Source: Bacteroidales bacterium
GTDB taxonomy: Bacteria; Bacteroidota; Bacteroidia; Bacteroidales; F082
Assembly (NCBI GenBank): GCA_017466405.1
Contig: JAFTUF010000009.1
Coordinates: 62,001 to 126,000 of the forward strand
Direction of reading: 5' to 3'
Length of the DNA stretch: 64,000 bases
The translations under genes and the position numbers were made by a program. Below are positions 1 through 9,750 of this stretch, piece by piece. Position 1 is the first letter of the stretch. Each line of letters starts with the position of its first letter. The notes beneath the pieces were generated by a model, which searched no databases, was not told the origin of the DNA, and saw only the letters and a program-made list of their open reading frames with translations.

Positions 1-484
1 CTTTTTGTCCGCTGCCGCTCACCGACTGATAAGTTGAGATTACCAATCTCTTTGCGTTATATCTTTTATGCAAAGGAGCCAAAGCCATCAGCATGCAAAT
101 CGTTGTGCAATTGGGATTTGCGATAATATGATTATCGATGCTAATATCAGCAGCGTTAATCTCCGGAACCACCAGAGGAATATCTTTATCTTTACGCCAA
201 GCCGAGCTGTTATCAATAACGTATGTACCTTTCTCTGCAAACTTCTTGGCATACATAAGCGACACTTCTGCGCCAGCCGAAAATATTGCGATGTCAGGTC
301 TCTCTTCAATGGCATCTTCTACAGAAATAAGTGTGTATTCTTTTTCCTTAAAAAATATCTTCTTGCCAACAGACTTCTCCGATGCTGCTACAATCAACTC
401 GTCGATTGGCAGATTTTGCTCCGCCAATACCTGTAACATCTTCTGACCGACCAATCCGGTAGCTCCAATAACAGCAATTTTCAT
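1..484 (-). CDS. asd: aspartate-semialdehyde dehydrogenase, N-terminal part (cut by window edge)
   Basis: Only the first 161 residues lie in the window; the gene runs off the left edge. The protein begins MKIAVIGATGLVGQ, a Rossmann NADP-binding loop at residues 7-14. It carries the signature NPNCTT with the catalytic Cys at about residue 126, and a SGSGQ segment at the edge. The family reduces beta-aspartyl phosphate to aspartate semialdehyde in the lysine/threonine/methionine pathway, in the cytosol. The ATG at 482-484 opens directly with the conserved strand, so the start is secure. It is divergent from the gene at 715. No clean TAnnTTTG was found upstream; the closest is TAACTTTTG on the minus strand, with one base too many. 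Confidence 0.95.
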   Translation of the reverse strand, partial: MKIAVIGATGLVGQKMLQVLAEQNLPIDELIVAASEKSVGKKIFFKEKEYTLISVEDAIEERPDIAIFSAGAEVSLMYAKKFAEKGTYVIDNSSAWRKDKDIPLVVPEINAADISIDNHIIANPNCTTICMLMALAPLHKRYNAKRLVISTYQSVSGSGQK

Positions 485-594
485 CTTAAAAAAAATTAAC
501 TAAAATTTTTATTTAATAATTATTAACAAAAACAGCCTTTTTACTACTACATTTCTCTCTTTTTCGACTAAAAATATCAGATAATTAATACAAA

Positions 595-624
595 AGTTAA
601 AAATAGTTAAAAATAATTAAAAAT
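595..624 (+). repeat. three 10-bp phased A-tract repeats upstream of promoter
   Basis: Two copies of AGTTAAAAAT and one of AATTAAAAAT stand end to end, one helical turn apart, about 24 bp upstream of a -7 element. Phased A-tracts bend DNA and can act like an UP element; that role is inferred. Confidence 0.5.
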
Positions 625-647
625 CAAGAACTTAAAGAAAAAAGCTG

Positions 648-655
648 TACTTTTG
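648..655 (+). promoter_or_regulatory. -7 promoter element (TAnnTTTG)
   Basis: TACTTTTG matches the Bacteroidota -7 consensus. It ends at a GTG that could be read as a start codon, which argues that the gene downstream starts at the ATG at 715 instead. No clear -33 TTG at 19-bp spacing. Confidence 0.55.
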
Positions 656-714
656 TGCAAAAATACGAATTTATTAGCAATCTTAAAAGCGTAAATTGTA
701 AAAACCACAAAACT

Positions 715-3315
715 ATGAAACCTATTTTATTAATACTCGTTTTGTCGAGCATAATCAACCTATGCCATTCGCAAGTCATCGATGATTTTTCCGATGATAA
801 TTTCAACGAATTTCCTTCTTGGTTTGGAAACGACAGTCTTTTCATTATCAACGAAGATCAACAACTGCAACTAAATGCCAACGAAGGTGGCAATGCTTAT
901 CTTTCTGTTTGTTATAATAAGAAAGATGAGATGGAATGGCGTTTCTGGATTAAAGAAAAATTCTCACCTTCGGCAAATAATTATTGTGATGTGTATTTAT
1001 ATAGCGACAGTCAAGATTTAAAAACAGCCAACCTTGGATATATACTACGTTTTGGAGAATCGGGGAGCAACGACGTTATTGAATTGCTACGACTTGATAA
1101 CGGTCAGCTTACAAGTATTTGCCGTGGCTCAGATACGTTTATTGCTTCTTCCTTCTCCACTTTTATCAAAGTAACCTACGACAATTCTAAGGTATGGAAA
1201 ATTTTCGTCGATAAAAAAGGTGAAGATGTCTTTAAATTAGAAGCCAATGGATTTGACAATGAATTTCAACAACTTAATAGTGAGACTTATTTTGGTTTTA
1301 ATTGTACTTATACAAACAGCAACATAAAACAGTTCTACTTTGACGATATTTACATAGGTGAAAAAATCATCGACAGCATCGCACCTAATTTGATTAGTTG
1401 TGAAGTTGAAGACGATTATCATCTGAAATTGATATTCAGCGAAGCAGTAAGTGAAGAATCTGCTCTTAACACAAATAATTACATCATTGAAAACCAAGAT
1501 ATTCATCCTACTAACATCTATTATGGAGATAATTTTTCTACAATAGTTTTAGAATTTGAAGAAGCGATTTCTGAAGAAATATACCTCACTTTGAAAATAG
1601 AAAACATTGAAGATTTTGAAGGTAACATTTGCGAAGAGATTAAACACACATTTTTATATTACAAAGCAAAACAATACGATATAGTAATCAACGAGATAAT
1701 GTCGGATCCGTCGCCTCCCATCGAACTTCCGGAATATGAATATGTTGAATTGTATAATAATTCAGGATTCCCGATAAACTTAAAAAATTGGACATTTGTC
1801 ATTGGAAGCACTGAATATATTATAGAAGATAACATTGAAATTCAATCTGGTGAATATCTTCTCTTGTGTCATAAAGACGCTACAGAACTATTCTCTTATT
1901 CAGGAAGATTCATAGGTTTCATTTCATTTCAAGTTACAAATTCTGGTACAAGTTTATCGCTACTTGACAAAAAAGGCGATCTCATTTCATCAGTAAAATT
2001 TGATGTTTCTTGGCATGACGACAGTTACAAAAAAGACGGAGGTTGGTCGTTAGAACAAATTGATTATGACAATCCTTGTGCTGGAAAAGCCAATTGGAGA
2101 AGTTCATGCGACGAAATGGGAGGCACACCCGGCAGAGAAAATTCTATCAAAGCGACAAATGTTATTGTTCCAGAAATCGAGTACGTTAATCCTGTCTTCA
2201 ATAATATGATAGAAGTGTATTTCAATCAGAATATGAATTTGGAAAGTTTGCAAGATATTGAAAACTATTTTATTAAAGAATTGCAGGTTCATCCTTCGGA
2301 ATTATATTTTCTGCCAAACAGATTTGATTATGTTGAACTTATTTTTGAGCATGAATTTTCTGAACACGAATTATACACTTTGAATGTTAATAATGTGCGT
2401 AATTGTAAAGATGTAGGTTTAGATGATGAGAGCAATATTGTTTTTGGTATTCCGCAGCGTCCCGAGCAAAACGACATTATTATCAATGAGATATTATTTA
2501 ATCCTATCAGTCCAGGTGTCGATTATGTTGAACTTTACAATCGTTCAGGAAAAGTAATAGATTTAAGCAAACTTTTGATTGGCAACATAAGAGAAAGTTT
2601 TCCCAATCCGCCCGACACAATAGTAAAAACGATTTGTGATAATAGCAGAATCTTTCTTCCCGATTCATATATCTTACTTTCTACTAATGGAGAAATAGTT
2701 AAATATCAATATGCTTGTGAATCTGATAATTTCATCGACTTAGAATCATTTCCTTCGCTTCCTAATGAAGAAGGACGAGTGATTATCTGCAATAAAACAA
2801 AAGAAATAATCGATGAGGTTTATTATTCCGACAAGATGCATTACGACTTATTAATTGAAACGCAGGGAGTTTCCTTAGAACGTATCTCTTCCGATAATTC
2901 TTCTTTAGACGAAAACAACTGGCACTCGGCATCTTTCGATGTCAACTATGGGACGCCAGGATATAAAAACTCCATGTCGGTTGATTATGTTAAAACAGAA
3001 GAAGAGAAGTTCAGTATCATTCCAGAAATATTCTCTCCAGATGGAGATGGTTTTGATGATAACTGCGCTATTTTTTATGAGTTAGAAGAAAACGCTTATA
3101 CTATAAATATCACAATTTTCAATTCAAAAGGAATTTTGGTAAAGAGTCTATTAAACAATAGTTTGACCGACAGAGAGGGATTCTTGACATGGAACGGCTG
3201 CGATGACAATAATCATCGCGTCGATCCAGGAATTTATATCATTCAAATTGAACTCTTCGATTTGGATGGAAATGTCGAAAGGAAAAGGAAAGTTGTTGTC
3301 GTAGCCACAAAATAA
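715..3315 (+). CDS. secreted lamin-tail-domain protein with gliding-type C-terminal domain
   Basis: 866 residues from the ATG at 715, which opens with a signal peptide (MKPILLILVLSSIINLCHSQ). A GTG start at 655 would put 20 extra residues in front and would overlap the promoter. Two lamin tail domains are visible, each opening with the pattern I-x-INEI followed by a short gap and then YVELYN. Ig-like (SbsA-type) spacers lie between them. The C-terminus has SPDGDGFDDN and a FlgD/CHU_C-like Ig fold ending in a beta strand. Proteins of this kind in Bacteroidota are exported to the cell surface; type IX export is likely but the C-terminal signal is not a textbook one. Function unknown, probably adhesive or structural. 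Confidence 0.8.
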   Translation: MKPILLILVLSSIINLCHSQVIDDFSDDNFNEFPSWFGNDSLFIINEDQQLQLNANEGGNAYLSVCYNKKDEMEWRFWIKEKFSPSANNYCDVYLYSDSQDLKTANLGYILRFGESGSNDVIELLRLDNGQLTSICRGSDTFIASSFSTFIKVTYDNSKVWKIFVDKKGEDVFKLEANGFDNEFQQLNSETYFGFNCTYTNSNIKQFYFDDIYIGEKIIDSIAPNLISCEVEDDYHLKLIFSEAVSEESALNTNNYIIENQDIHPTNIYYGDNFSTIVLEFEEAISEEIYLTLKIENIEDFEGNICEEIKHTFLYYKAKQYDIVINEIMSDPSPPIELPEYEYVELYNNSGFPINLKNWTFVIGSTEYIIEDNIEIQSGEYLLLCHKDATELFSYSGRFIGFISFQVTNSGTSLSLLDKKGDLISSVKFDVSWHDDSYKKDGGWSLEQIDYDNPCAGKANWRSSCDEMGGTPGRENSIKATNVIVPEIEYVNPVFNNMIEVYFNQNMNLESLQDIENYFIKELQVHPSELYFLPNRFDYVELIFEHEFSEHELYTLNVNNVRNCKDVGLDDESNIVFGIPQRPEQNDIIINEILFNPISPGVDYVELYNRSGKVIDLSKLLIGNIRESFPNPPDTIVKTICDNSRIFLPDSYILLSTNGEIVKYQYACESDNFIDLESFPSLPNEEGRVIICNKTKEIIDEVYYSDKMHYDLLIETQGVSLERISSDNSSLDENNWHSASFDVNYGTPGYKNSMSVDYVKTEEEKFSIIPEIFSPDGDGFDDNCAIFYELEENAYTINITIFNSKGILVKSLLNNSLTDREGFLTWNGCDDNNHRVDPGIYIIQIELFDLDGNVERKRKVVVVATK

Positions 3316-3342
3316 AAAAGTCGGCGCTGAGACCGACTTTTT
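3315..3342. terminator. bidirectional intrinsic terminator
   Basis: A perfect 10-bp stem (AAAAAGTCGG / CCGACTTTTT) with an 8-nt loop. The A and T runs on both sides let it serve both convergent genes. Confidence 0.9.
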
Positions 3343-3361
3343 CATATCATTTTATGATTTC

Positions 3362-3829
3362 TTAGAATTTATAAGAAACACCGATTGCACCGTTGTTTGA
3401 AGAACCTAAACCAAATTCTAAGTTAACACCAATGTTACCAAAATAGTAACGAGCGCCGAGTTGTCCACCCATTGCAAAGTTTCTACCTAACAAACCTAAG
3501 TTCAAGCCAATGTAAGTATCTAAGTTATTTACAAATTCATAGTGGAAATTACCTCTTGCTCCCAATGAGAGATCCACACGGAGACCATTATCACCAATTT
3601 GATTATACATGTAAACGCCAACTTCACCACCAACAGAAACTGCAGCATTACCATTGATGAAACCGCTTACTACACCATAATCTAAAGCGAGATCGATAGG
3701 CACACCATGATTACTGAAACCTACTCTTGCACTACCAACCAATTGACCTTTGCTCATAGTTGATTGTGCTTGAACGCCTAAACCTAAGAAGCAGAATACT
3801 GCTACTAAGAATAATAATTTTTTCTTCAT
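3362..3829 (-). CDS. small outer-membrane beta-barrel protein
   Basis: 155 residues. A signal peptide (MKKKLLFLVAVFCFLGLGVQAQ) is followed by alternating hydrophobic/polar strands rich in Gly and aromatic residues. The sequence ends in YKF, the C-terminal aromatic typical of barrels inserted by BamA. Strands such as GLRVDLSLGARGNFHYEF suggest an eight-stranded OmpA/OmpX-like barrel. It has its own promoter (3866-3873) and shares a terminator with the convergent gene at 715. The specific function cannot be read from sequence. Confidence 0.75.
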   Translation of the reverse strand: MKKKLLFLVAVFCFLGLGVQAQSTMSKGQLVGSARVGFSNHGVPIDLALDYGVVSGFINGNAAVSVGGEVGVYMYNQIGDNGLRVDLSLGARGNFHYEFVNNLDTYIGLNLGLLGRNFAMGGQLGARYYFGNIGVNLEFGLGSSNNGAIGVSYKF

Positions 3830-3865
3830 GACTTTTAAATTTAAGTTAACTTTTATTTATCGCTA

Positions 3866-3873
3866 CAAAAATA
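3866..3873 (-). promoter_or_regulatory. -7 promoter element for the outer-membrane protein gene
   Basis: Minus-strand TATTTTTG matches TAnnTTTG, about 37 bp upstream of the start codon. Confidence 0.6.
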
Positions 3874-3906
3874 ACATTTTTTTCACAACTAAAACATTTT
3901 TATTGC

Positions 3907-3914
3907 TAAATTTG
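3907..3914 (+). promoter_or_regulatory. -7 promoter element for the GH3-lysE pair
   Basis: TAAATTTG matches TAnnTTTG, 22 bp upstream of the ATG at 3936. Confidence 0.6.
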
Positions 3915-3935
3915 TAACCTTAAAATTTACATAAA

Positions 3936-5483
3936 ATGTCGAAGATTTTTGGTTCATTGATGAAGACTGTTTATTCTGTAGGCAACATTCCTATTGATAT
4001 AAAACAGAAGAGATTAGATCCCATTAAAGCTCAAACAAAAGAATTAAAGAAGTTACTTAAGAGAGCTTCTAATACTGCTTTTGGAGAGCATTATCATTTC
4101 GACGAGATTCTAAAGTCTGATGATATTTTTGACACTTACAGAAAAACTGTCCCTGTTTTCGATTACAATTCAATGTATAAGAACTGGTGGTTCCGTGCTT
4201 TGAACGGAGAGACATACGTTTCATGGCCTGGAAAGATAAATTATTTCGCACTGAGTTCTGGAACATCAGAAGCATCAAGCAAGTTCATCCCTATCACCAA
4301 CAATATGTTGAGTTCCATCAAGAAAGCAAGTCTTCGACAAATCTTAGCTGCTACCAAATATGACTTCCCTTTAGATTTCTACGACAAAGGATTCCTTATG
4401 ATTGGCGGCAGCACTCACCTTCAATATAATGGAACTTATTATTCCGGTGACTTATCAGGTATTTCAGCAGCAAAACTTCCATTCTGGTTCGAATATTTCT
4501 ATAAACCAGGAAGAAAGATTTCAAGAACAACAGACTGGAATACAAAGTTAGACGAGATGGTGAAAAAAGCTCCATCATGGGACATCGGCGTTCTCGTTGG
4601 CGTTCCATCATGGGTACAAATCTTATTAGAGAGAATCATCAAAGAATATAACTTAAACACAATCCATGATTTATGGCCTTCTCTCTCGGCTTACGTTCAT
4701 AGTGGCGTAGCCTTCGCACCTTACGAAAAGAGCTTCGAGAAATTATTCGGAAAACCTGTAGTTTATAGCGAAAGCTATTTGGCATCAGAAGGTTATATTG
4801 CCTATCAAGTTGATCTCAACAAACGCATAATGCAACTCATCATCGACAACGGCATCTATTACGAATTTGTTCCTTTCAACGAAAATAACTTTGACGAGGA
4901 TGGCAACATAAAATCTGACTGTCAGTCACTTACATTGGAAGAAGTAGAAGAAAACGTCGATTACGCTATCTTGCTTTCCACTAATGCCGGAACATGGAGA
5001 TACCTCATCGGCGATATGATAAAATTCGTCAATAAGGAAAAATGCGAAATCATTATCACTGGAAGAACAAAACAATTCTTAAGTCTTGTTGGCGAACATC
5101 TTTCACAAGATAATATGAATCAAGCTATTGAGAATGTCGCCAATGAATTTAAGATTGACATCAACGAGTTCACAGTATCTGGGTTCCGCAATGGAAGCTC
5201 CTTCGCTCATCACTGGTATATCGGTTGTAACGATGATGTAGATAAAGAGAAACTCATAAATAGAATCGACGAACATCTTAAAGTGTTAAACGACGACTAT
5301 CGTGTTGAAAGAGAAGAAGCTTTGAAAGATTTATATATCGACATCATTCCTACGCAGGCATTTTACGATTTCATGGAAAAGACTGGAAAAATTGGAGGTG
5401 CTACAAAATTCCCACGCGTGTTGAAAGGAAAAAGATACGACGACTGGAAACAATTCATTTCATCATTAAATATTGGCAAATGA
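3936..5483 (+). CDS. GH3-family acyl-acid amido synthetase-like protein
   Basis: 515 residues, full length for the bacterial GH3 family. GH3 enzymes belong to the ANL adenylating superfamily: they activate a carboxylic acid with ATP and, in plants, join it to an amino acid. The ATP-binding loop SSGTSE is at about residues 107-112. A second adenylating motif region (YIAYQ, about 290) and the ITGRTKQFLSLVGEHLS hinge are present. The bacterial substrate is unknown. The stop codon overlaps the start of the LysE exporter gene (ATGA), so the two are probably translated together. This hints that the product or amino donor is exported. That link is inference. Confidence 0.85.
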   Translation: MSKIFGSLMKTVYSVGNIPIDIKQKRLDPIKAQTKELKKLLKRASNTAFGEHYHFDEILKSDDIFDTYRKTVPVFDYNSMYKNWWFRALNGETYVSWPGKINYFALSSGTSEASSKFIPITNNMLSSIKKASLRQILAATKYDFPLDFYDKGFLMIGGSTHLQYNGTYYSGDLSGISAAKLPFWFEYFYKPGRKISRTTDWNTKLDEMVKKAPSWDIGVLVGVPSWVQILLERIIKEYNLNTIHDLWPSLSAYVHSGVAFAPYEKSFEKLFGKPVVYSESYLASEGYIAYQVDLNKRIMQLIIDNGIYYEFVPFNENNFDEDGNIKSDCQSLTLEEVEENVDYAILLSTNAGTWRYLIGDMIKFVNKEKCEIIITGRTKQFLSLVGEHLSQDNMNQAIENVANEFKIDINEFTVSGFRNGSSFAHHWYIGCNDDVDKEKLINRIDEHLKVLNDDYRVEREEALKDLYIDIIPTQAFYDFMEKTGKIGGATKFPRVLKGKRYDDWKQFISSLNIGK

Positions 5484-6145
5484 TTTTTCTAGAAGGCGTA
5501 ATAGTCGGTCTTTCACTCGCCCTCATTATGGGTTTCGGACCAGCTTTTTTCACACTGATTCAGACAAGTATCAGCAGGGGGTTTAAGTCAGCTATGCTGT
5601 TAGATGTCGGTGTGATACTTAACGACATCCTTATTGTAGCGTTAACTACAATGACCAATTTGCAATTCAACTTATCAGGTGACAGGAATCTGTTATATGC
5701 TGGCATAAGCGCAGGTATAATATTGATTATCTTTGGTATTTATAATTTCACGCTGTCGCCTCAAAAAATTATACACATCAGTGAGAACAACAATCATAAA
5801 ATTGAAATGATGACGGAGAAGTTCAATGATGAACCCAAGTGGTACGTATATATCAGCAAAGGTTTTATTATAAATATCTTCAATCCTTTTGTATGGATTT
5901 TCTGGATAACATGCGTTGCTACAACTTCGAGCAATTTCAGCGGTGACAAATATTCCATGCTCTTATTCTTCATGGGAGTTTTTGCAACAGCCTTATTCTT
6001 TGACACATTGAAGGCCTTGGGCGCATACTCACTCAAGAGATTCTTTACTGAAAAGATGTTGAAACTTTTAAACCAGATAACGGGAGGAGCTCTTGTTATT
6101 TTTGGTTTATACCTGATTGTCAGAGTTGTATTCTTCCCTCTTTAA
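5480..6145 (+). CDS. LysE-family amino-acid exporter
   Basis: 221 residues with about six hydrophobic helices. The N-terminal helix contains GFGPAFFTLIQTSISRGFKSA, the conserved LysE/RhtB region with its P-x-x-x-x-x-Q pattern. The family exports amino acids or derivatives across the inner membrane by proton or cation exchange. Substrate specificity cannot be assigned. The gene starts inside the stop codon of the GH3 gene (4-nt overlap). Its 3' end overlaps the convergent recJ gene by 4 bp, with no terminator between them. Confidence 0.85.
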   Translation: MIFLEGVIVGLSLALIMGFGPAFFTLIQTSISRGFKSAMLLDVGVILNDILIVALTTMTNLQFNLSGDRNLLYAGISAGIILIIFGIYNFTLSPQKIIHISENNNHKIEMMTEKFNDEPKWYVYISKGFIINIFNPFVWIFWITCVATTSSNFSGDKYSMLLFFMGVFATALFFDTLKALGAYSLKRFFTEKMLKLLNQITGGALVIFGLYLIVRVVFFPL

Positions 6146-7932
6146 TCATCAATATCGTCTTCATCAAACTTAATGTCTTTTACATTAAGCTGAAGACTTG
6201 TTTTGCCTTGCCAGAAGTTTTTCTCTATGCAATAACATATTGAAAAAGGCTCTTTTGAACGCACCTTCTGATAGTCGCCACCTTTTTGAAATGCTATTCC
6301 TGCAAATACCAACTCAGCGTCTTGACCTTGGATCACACTAAGCTTCAAATGTTTCTGATTTCCTACCGGACGCGATAATCCTGTGTCAATAACATTTCTC
6401 GACAAGAATACAGGAGCCATATTGCCCGGACCAAATGGAGCGAATTGTTTCAACACTCTGACAAATTTAGGATTTATATCAGAGAAATCTATCTCCAAAT
6501 CAACGTTAAGTTCTGGTGTAAGATCTTCGTTATCTAAGTTATTTGCTACATATTCCTCAAAACGTCTTGAAAATTCCTCAAGATTTTCAGGCTTTAAGGA
6601 AAGACCTGCTGCGTATTTATGTCCTCCAAAATGTTCCAACAAATCAGAACAATTGTCTATTGCATCGTAAATATCGAAATTCTTTATAGAACGAGCCGAA
6701 CCCGTTATGAGGTTGTTTGACCTTGTAAGAACGATCGTCGGTCTATAATAACTATCTGTAAGTCTGGAAGCTACGATACCGATAACGCCTTTATGCCAAT
6801 TTTCATTGAAGATGACGGTACTCTTTGCATTGCGTAGTTTTTCATCTTCCTCTATCATAGAGAGAGCCTCTTCAGTGATTTTGTTGTCAAACTCGCGGCG
6901 ACGTACGTTCAAGTCGTTGATTGAATTTGCCAATTTGTCGGCATGTTCTTTTCGCTCTGCTATGAGCAGTCTCACCGAATCGCTGGCTTTTTCGAGACGA
7001 CCTGCTGCATTGATTCTTGGTCCAATCATGAAAACCAAATCGCTGATAGTCACTTCTTTATTCAGAACGTTTTGAGGATGCTCTGAATCTGTTGGGGTTT
7101 CTTCTTCAAGACGATAAACATTGGCATGACTCAAAACCGACTCTATTCCTGGACGAGGATTCTTATTGATAAGTTGCAAACCATAATATGCCAGAACTCT
7201 GTTTTCGCCTGTTATAGGAACTATATCGGCTGCAATACTAACAGCGACTAAATCAAGGAGTTCATAGACTTCTTCTATCGGACGATTCAGGCTCATCGAC
7301 AATGCTGTAATAAGTTTGAAACCTACTCCGCAACCCGACAACTCCTTATATGGATATTGACAATCGGAACGTTTAGAATCTAAAACAGCGACAGCATTAG
7401 GAATTTCGTCGCCAGGACGGTGATGGTCGCATATTATAAAGTCGAGATTACGGCTATTGGCGTATTCTATTTTTTCTACAGCCTTGATTCCGCAATCTAA
7501 AACAATCACTAAATTAAATCCGTTATCAGCTGCGTAATCAATTCCTTTGTAGGAAATTCCGTAACCTTCTTCGTATCTGTCAGGAATGTAAAAAGCGATT
7601 TTTTTCTTGTTGATGAAATTCTTGAGATATGTGTAGATCAAAGCCACAGCCGTCGTTCCGTCAACGTCATAATCACCATAGATTAAAATTTTCTCACCGT
7701 TTTCACAAGCTTTCTTGATTCTTTCTACGGCTTTATCCATATCTTTCATCAAGAATGGATCGTGAAGATGCGTTAATGAAGGACGGAAAAAATCTTTAGC
7801 ATCATCATAATTCTCAATACCACGTTGGACAAGCAATGTCGAGAGATTTTCATCAATGCCTAAGACATTTGATAAATTCTCAACAATTTGTTTGTCAACA
7901 CTTTTATTTATTATCCAACGCGTATTCACCAT
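6142..7932 (-). CDS. recJ: single-stranded-DNA-specific 5'-3' exonuclease RecJ
   Basis: 596 residues, normal length. The DHH-phosphoesterase core is complete: DYDVDG at about residues 87-92, VLDCG at about 145 and DHH at 169-171. The later DHHA1 half contains the GHKYAAGLS motif, and an OB-fold lies at the C-terminus. RecJ degrades single-stranded DNA 5' to 3' in recombination and mismatch/base-excision repair. It is alone on its strand, with a 285-bp AT-rich gap upstream before purH. That gap holds no recognisable gene. Confidence 0.96.
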   Translation of the reverse strand: MVNTRWIINKSVDKQIVENLSNVLGIDENLSTLLVQRGIENYDDAKDFFRPSLTHLHDPFLMKDMDKAVERIKKACENGEKILIYGDYDVDGTTAVALIYTYLKNFINKKKIAFYIPDRYEEGYGISYKGIDYAADNGFNLVIVLDCGIKAVEKIEYANSRNLDFIICDHHRPGDEIPNAVAVLDSKRSDCQYPYKELSGCGVGFKLITALSMSLNRPIEEVYELLDLVAVSIAADIVPITGENRVLAYYGLQLINKNPRPGIESVLSHANVYRLEEETPTDSEHPQNVLNKEVTISDLVFMIGPRINAAGRLEKASDSVRLLIAERKEHADKLANSINDLNVRRREFDNKITEEALSMIEEDEKLRNAKSTVIFNENWHKGVIGIVASRLTDSYYRPTIVLTRSNNLITGSARSIKNFDIYDAIDNCSDLLEHFGGHKYAAGLSLKPENLEEFSRRFEEYVANNLDNEDLTPELNVDLEIDFSDINPKFVRVLKQFAPFGPGNMAPVFLSRNVIDTGLSRPVGNQKHLKLSVIQGQDAELVFAGIAFQKGGDYQKVRSKEPFSICYCIEKNFWQGKTSLQLNVKDIKFDEDDIDD

Positions 7933-8217
7933 ATAAAATTTGAACTTGTAAAATTACAACAAAATATTCCTTTTAACAAGTTTTTTTCGGGAAAATTGTG
8001 TAAAAAAATATCTATTTAATATTCAAAGATTTATAATGAAATGTAAAAAACATTTAAGATTTCTTGTAAAATATCGTCTAAAAAAACGAGAAAACAATCC
8101 TAAAAAAAAGCACATTTAATGTTGAAAAAACTTTTTAAAAAAGTTCCCAAAATACTTTTACAAATGAGATATATTTCTTATTATTGCAAATATGTTTAAT
8201 TTTAAAATAGTAGTCCC

Positions 8218-9735
8218 TTGAAAAAGATTAAAACTTGTTTAATATCAGTCTTTTATAAGACTAATTTAGATAAAATTGTTGCCTTGTTAAAGGAACAAAA
8301 TGTTCAAATTTACGCTACAGGCGGAACATACGATTTCATTAAAGAACTTGACGATTCTGTTAAGACAATCGAGTCATTGACAACATATCCTTCAATTTTA
8401 GGAGGTCGCGTGAAGACTTTACACCCAAAAGTATTCGGTGGTATCTTAGGTCGTTTGCAAAATGAAAAGGATGTCGAGGAAATGAAACAATACGAAATTC
8501 CAGCTTTCGACCTCGTCATCGTTGACCTTTATCCATTTGAAGAAACAGTAAAGAAAACCGACGATCCAGCACAAATCATCGAGAAAATTGACATCGGCGG
8601 TATCTCATTGATTCGTGCCGGAGCTAAAAACTTCAATGAAGTAGTTATCGTCCCTGATTCAAAATATTACCTTGAATTTATGGAACTCTACAAGAATCAA
8701 GACGGTTGCACAAGTATTGAAGATCGTAAACGTTTCGCTAAATACGCTTTCGCAACAAGTTCTCATTACGACGGAATGATTTACGATTGGTTTGCAAAAG
8801 ACTCAGAATCGCAAGATTTAAACATTCATATCGATAATCACAGCGAATTACGCTACGGCGAAAATCCTCATCAAAAAGCTACATTCTACGGAAACTTAGA
8901 CGAAGTGTTTGAAAAACTTCATGGTAAGGATTTGTCATATAACAATTTATTAGACCTTGAAGCTGGTCTCAACCTGATTCGTGAATTCGACGAACCAACA
9001 TTCGCTATCTTAAAACATAACAACCCTTGTGGCATAGCTTCACGCAACACTATAGCAGAAGCTTATCAAGCAGCATTGGCTGGCGACCCAGTTTCGGCTT
9101 TCGGCGGAGTTTTCGTAAGCAATAAAAACATTGATATTGAAACAGCTAACGAAATAAACAAAATGTTCTTTGAAGTAATAGTCGCTCCTGACTACGAAGA
9201 AGGCGTTTTGGACATTCTCTTCTCAAAGAAAAACAGAATCGTTTTGAAACTCAAATCAAACGATTTCCCAACAAAGGTTTATAAGTCAGCTCTTAACGGA
9301 ATCTTGATGCAAGACCGCGACCTTCATACGGAAACAGCTGATGATTTCAAAGCCGTTACAAACAAAAACATTGAACCTCAAGAAATAGAAGATTTAATCT
9401 TCGCTAACAAAATAGTTAAACATAGCCGTTCAAATGCTATCGTTCTCGCTAAGAATAAGCAATTGTACGCTTCCGGTATAGGTCAGACATCACGCGTTGA
9501 TGCTTTGAGACAAGCTATAGAAAAAGCCAACTCTTTCAACTTCGACCTCAAAGGTGCTGTAATGGCTTCAGACGCATTCTTCCCATTCGCAGATTGCGTT
9601 GAAATAGCTCATAATGCAGGTGTTACAACAGTCGTTCAACCTGGCGGTTCAATAAAAGACCAAGACTCTATCGACTATTGCAACGCCAACGATATGGCAA
9701 TGGTATTCACTGGCTATCGCCACTTTAAACATTAA
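8218..9735 (+). CDS. purH: bifunctional AICAR transformylase / IMP cyclohydrolase
   Basis: 505 residues. It catalyses the last two steps of purine synthesis: formylation of AICAR and ring closure to IMP. The N-terminal MGS-like cyclohydrolase domain shows ALISV-like sequence (CLISVFYKT), a TGGT-type loop and GGRVKTLHP. The C-terminal domain has KHNNPCG and SDAFFPF. The only possible start is TTG at 8218: an in-frame stop lies 15 bp upstream and the conserved N-terminus begins immediately. A near-consensus -7 element (TATTATTG) lies upstream. It is the first gene of a unit with mreBCD, an arrangement common in Bacteroidota. Confidence 0.95.
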   Translation: MKKIKTCLISVFYKTNLDKIVALLKEQNVQIYATGGTYDFIKELDDSVKTIESLTTYPSILGGRVKTLHPKVFGGILGRLQNEKDVEEMKQYEIPAFDLVIVDLYPFEETVKKTDDPAQIIEKIDIGGISLIRAGAKNFNEVVIVPDSKYYLEFMELYKNQDGCTSIEDRKRFAKYAFATSSHYDGMIYDWFAKDSESQDLNIHIDNHSELRYGENPHQKATFYGNLDEVFEKLHGKDLSYNNLLDLEAGLNLIREFDEPTFAILKHNNPCGIASRNTIAEAYQAALAGDPVSAFGGVFVSNKNIDIETANEINKMFFEVIVAPDYEEGVLDILFSKKNRIVLKLKSNDFPTKVYKSALNGILMQDRDLHTETADDFKAVTNKNIEPQEIEDLIFANKIVKHSRSNAIVLAKNKQLYASGIGQTSRVDALRQAIEKANSFNFDLKGAVMASDAFFPFADCVEIAHNAGVTTVVQPGGSIKDQDSIDYCNANDMAMVFTGYRHFKH

Positions 9736-9750
9736 TTAAATTAAAACAAA

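Noticed and set aside
655-714. GTG start giving 20 extra residues before the lamin-tail protein
   Set aside because: The GTG is the last base plus two of a -7 promoter element, and a clean signal peptide begins at the ATG at 715.
7933-8217. AT-rich recJ-purH gap as a possible origin
   Set aside because: Very A/T-rich, but it has no copy of the 9-mer TGTTGATAA and no other repeated motif; probably only promoter sequence.
8218-8220. Possible frameshift or missing ATG in purH because the frame opens with TTG
   Set aside because: The conserved N-terminus begins exactly at this TTG after an in-frame stop; a TTG start explains it without an error. ruvC shows the same pattern.
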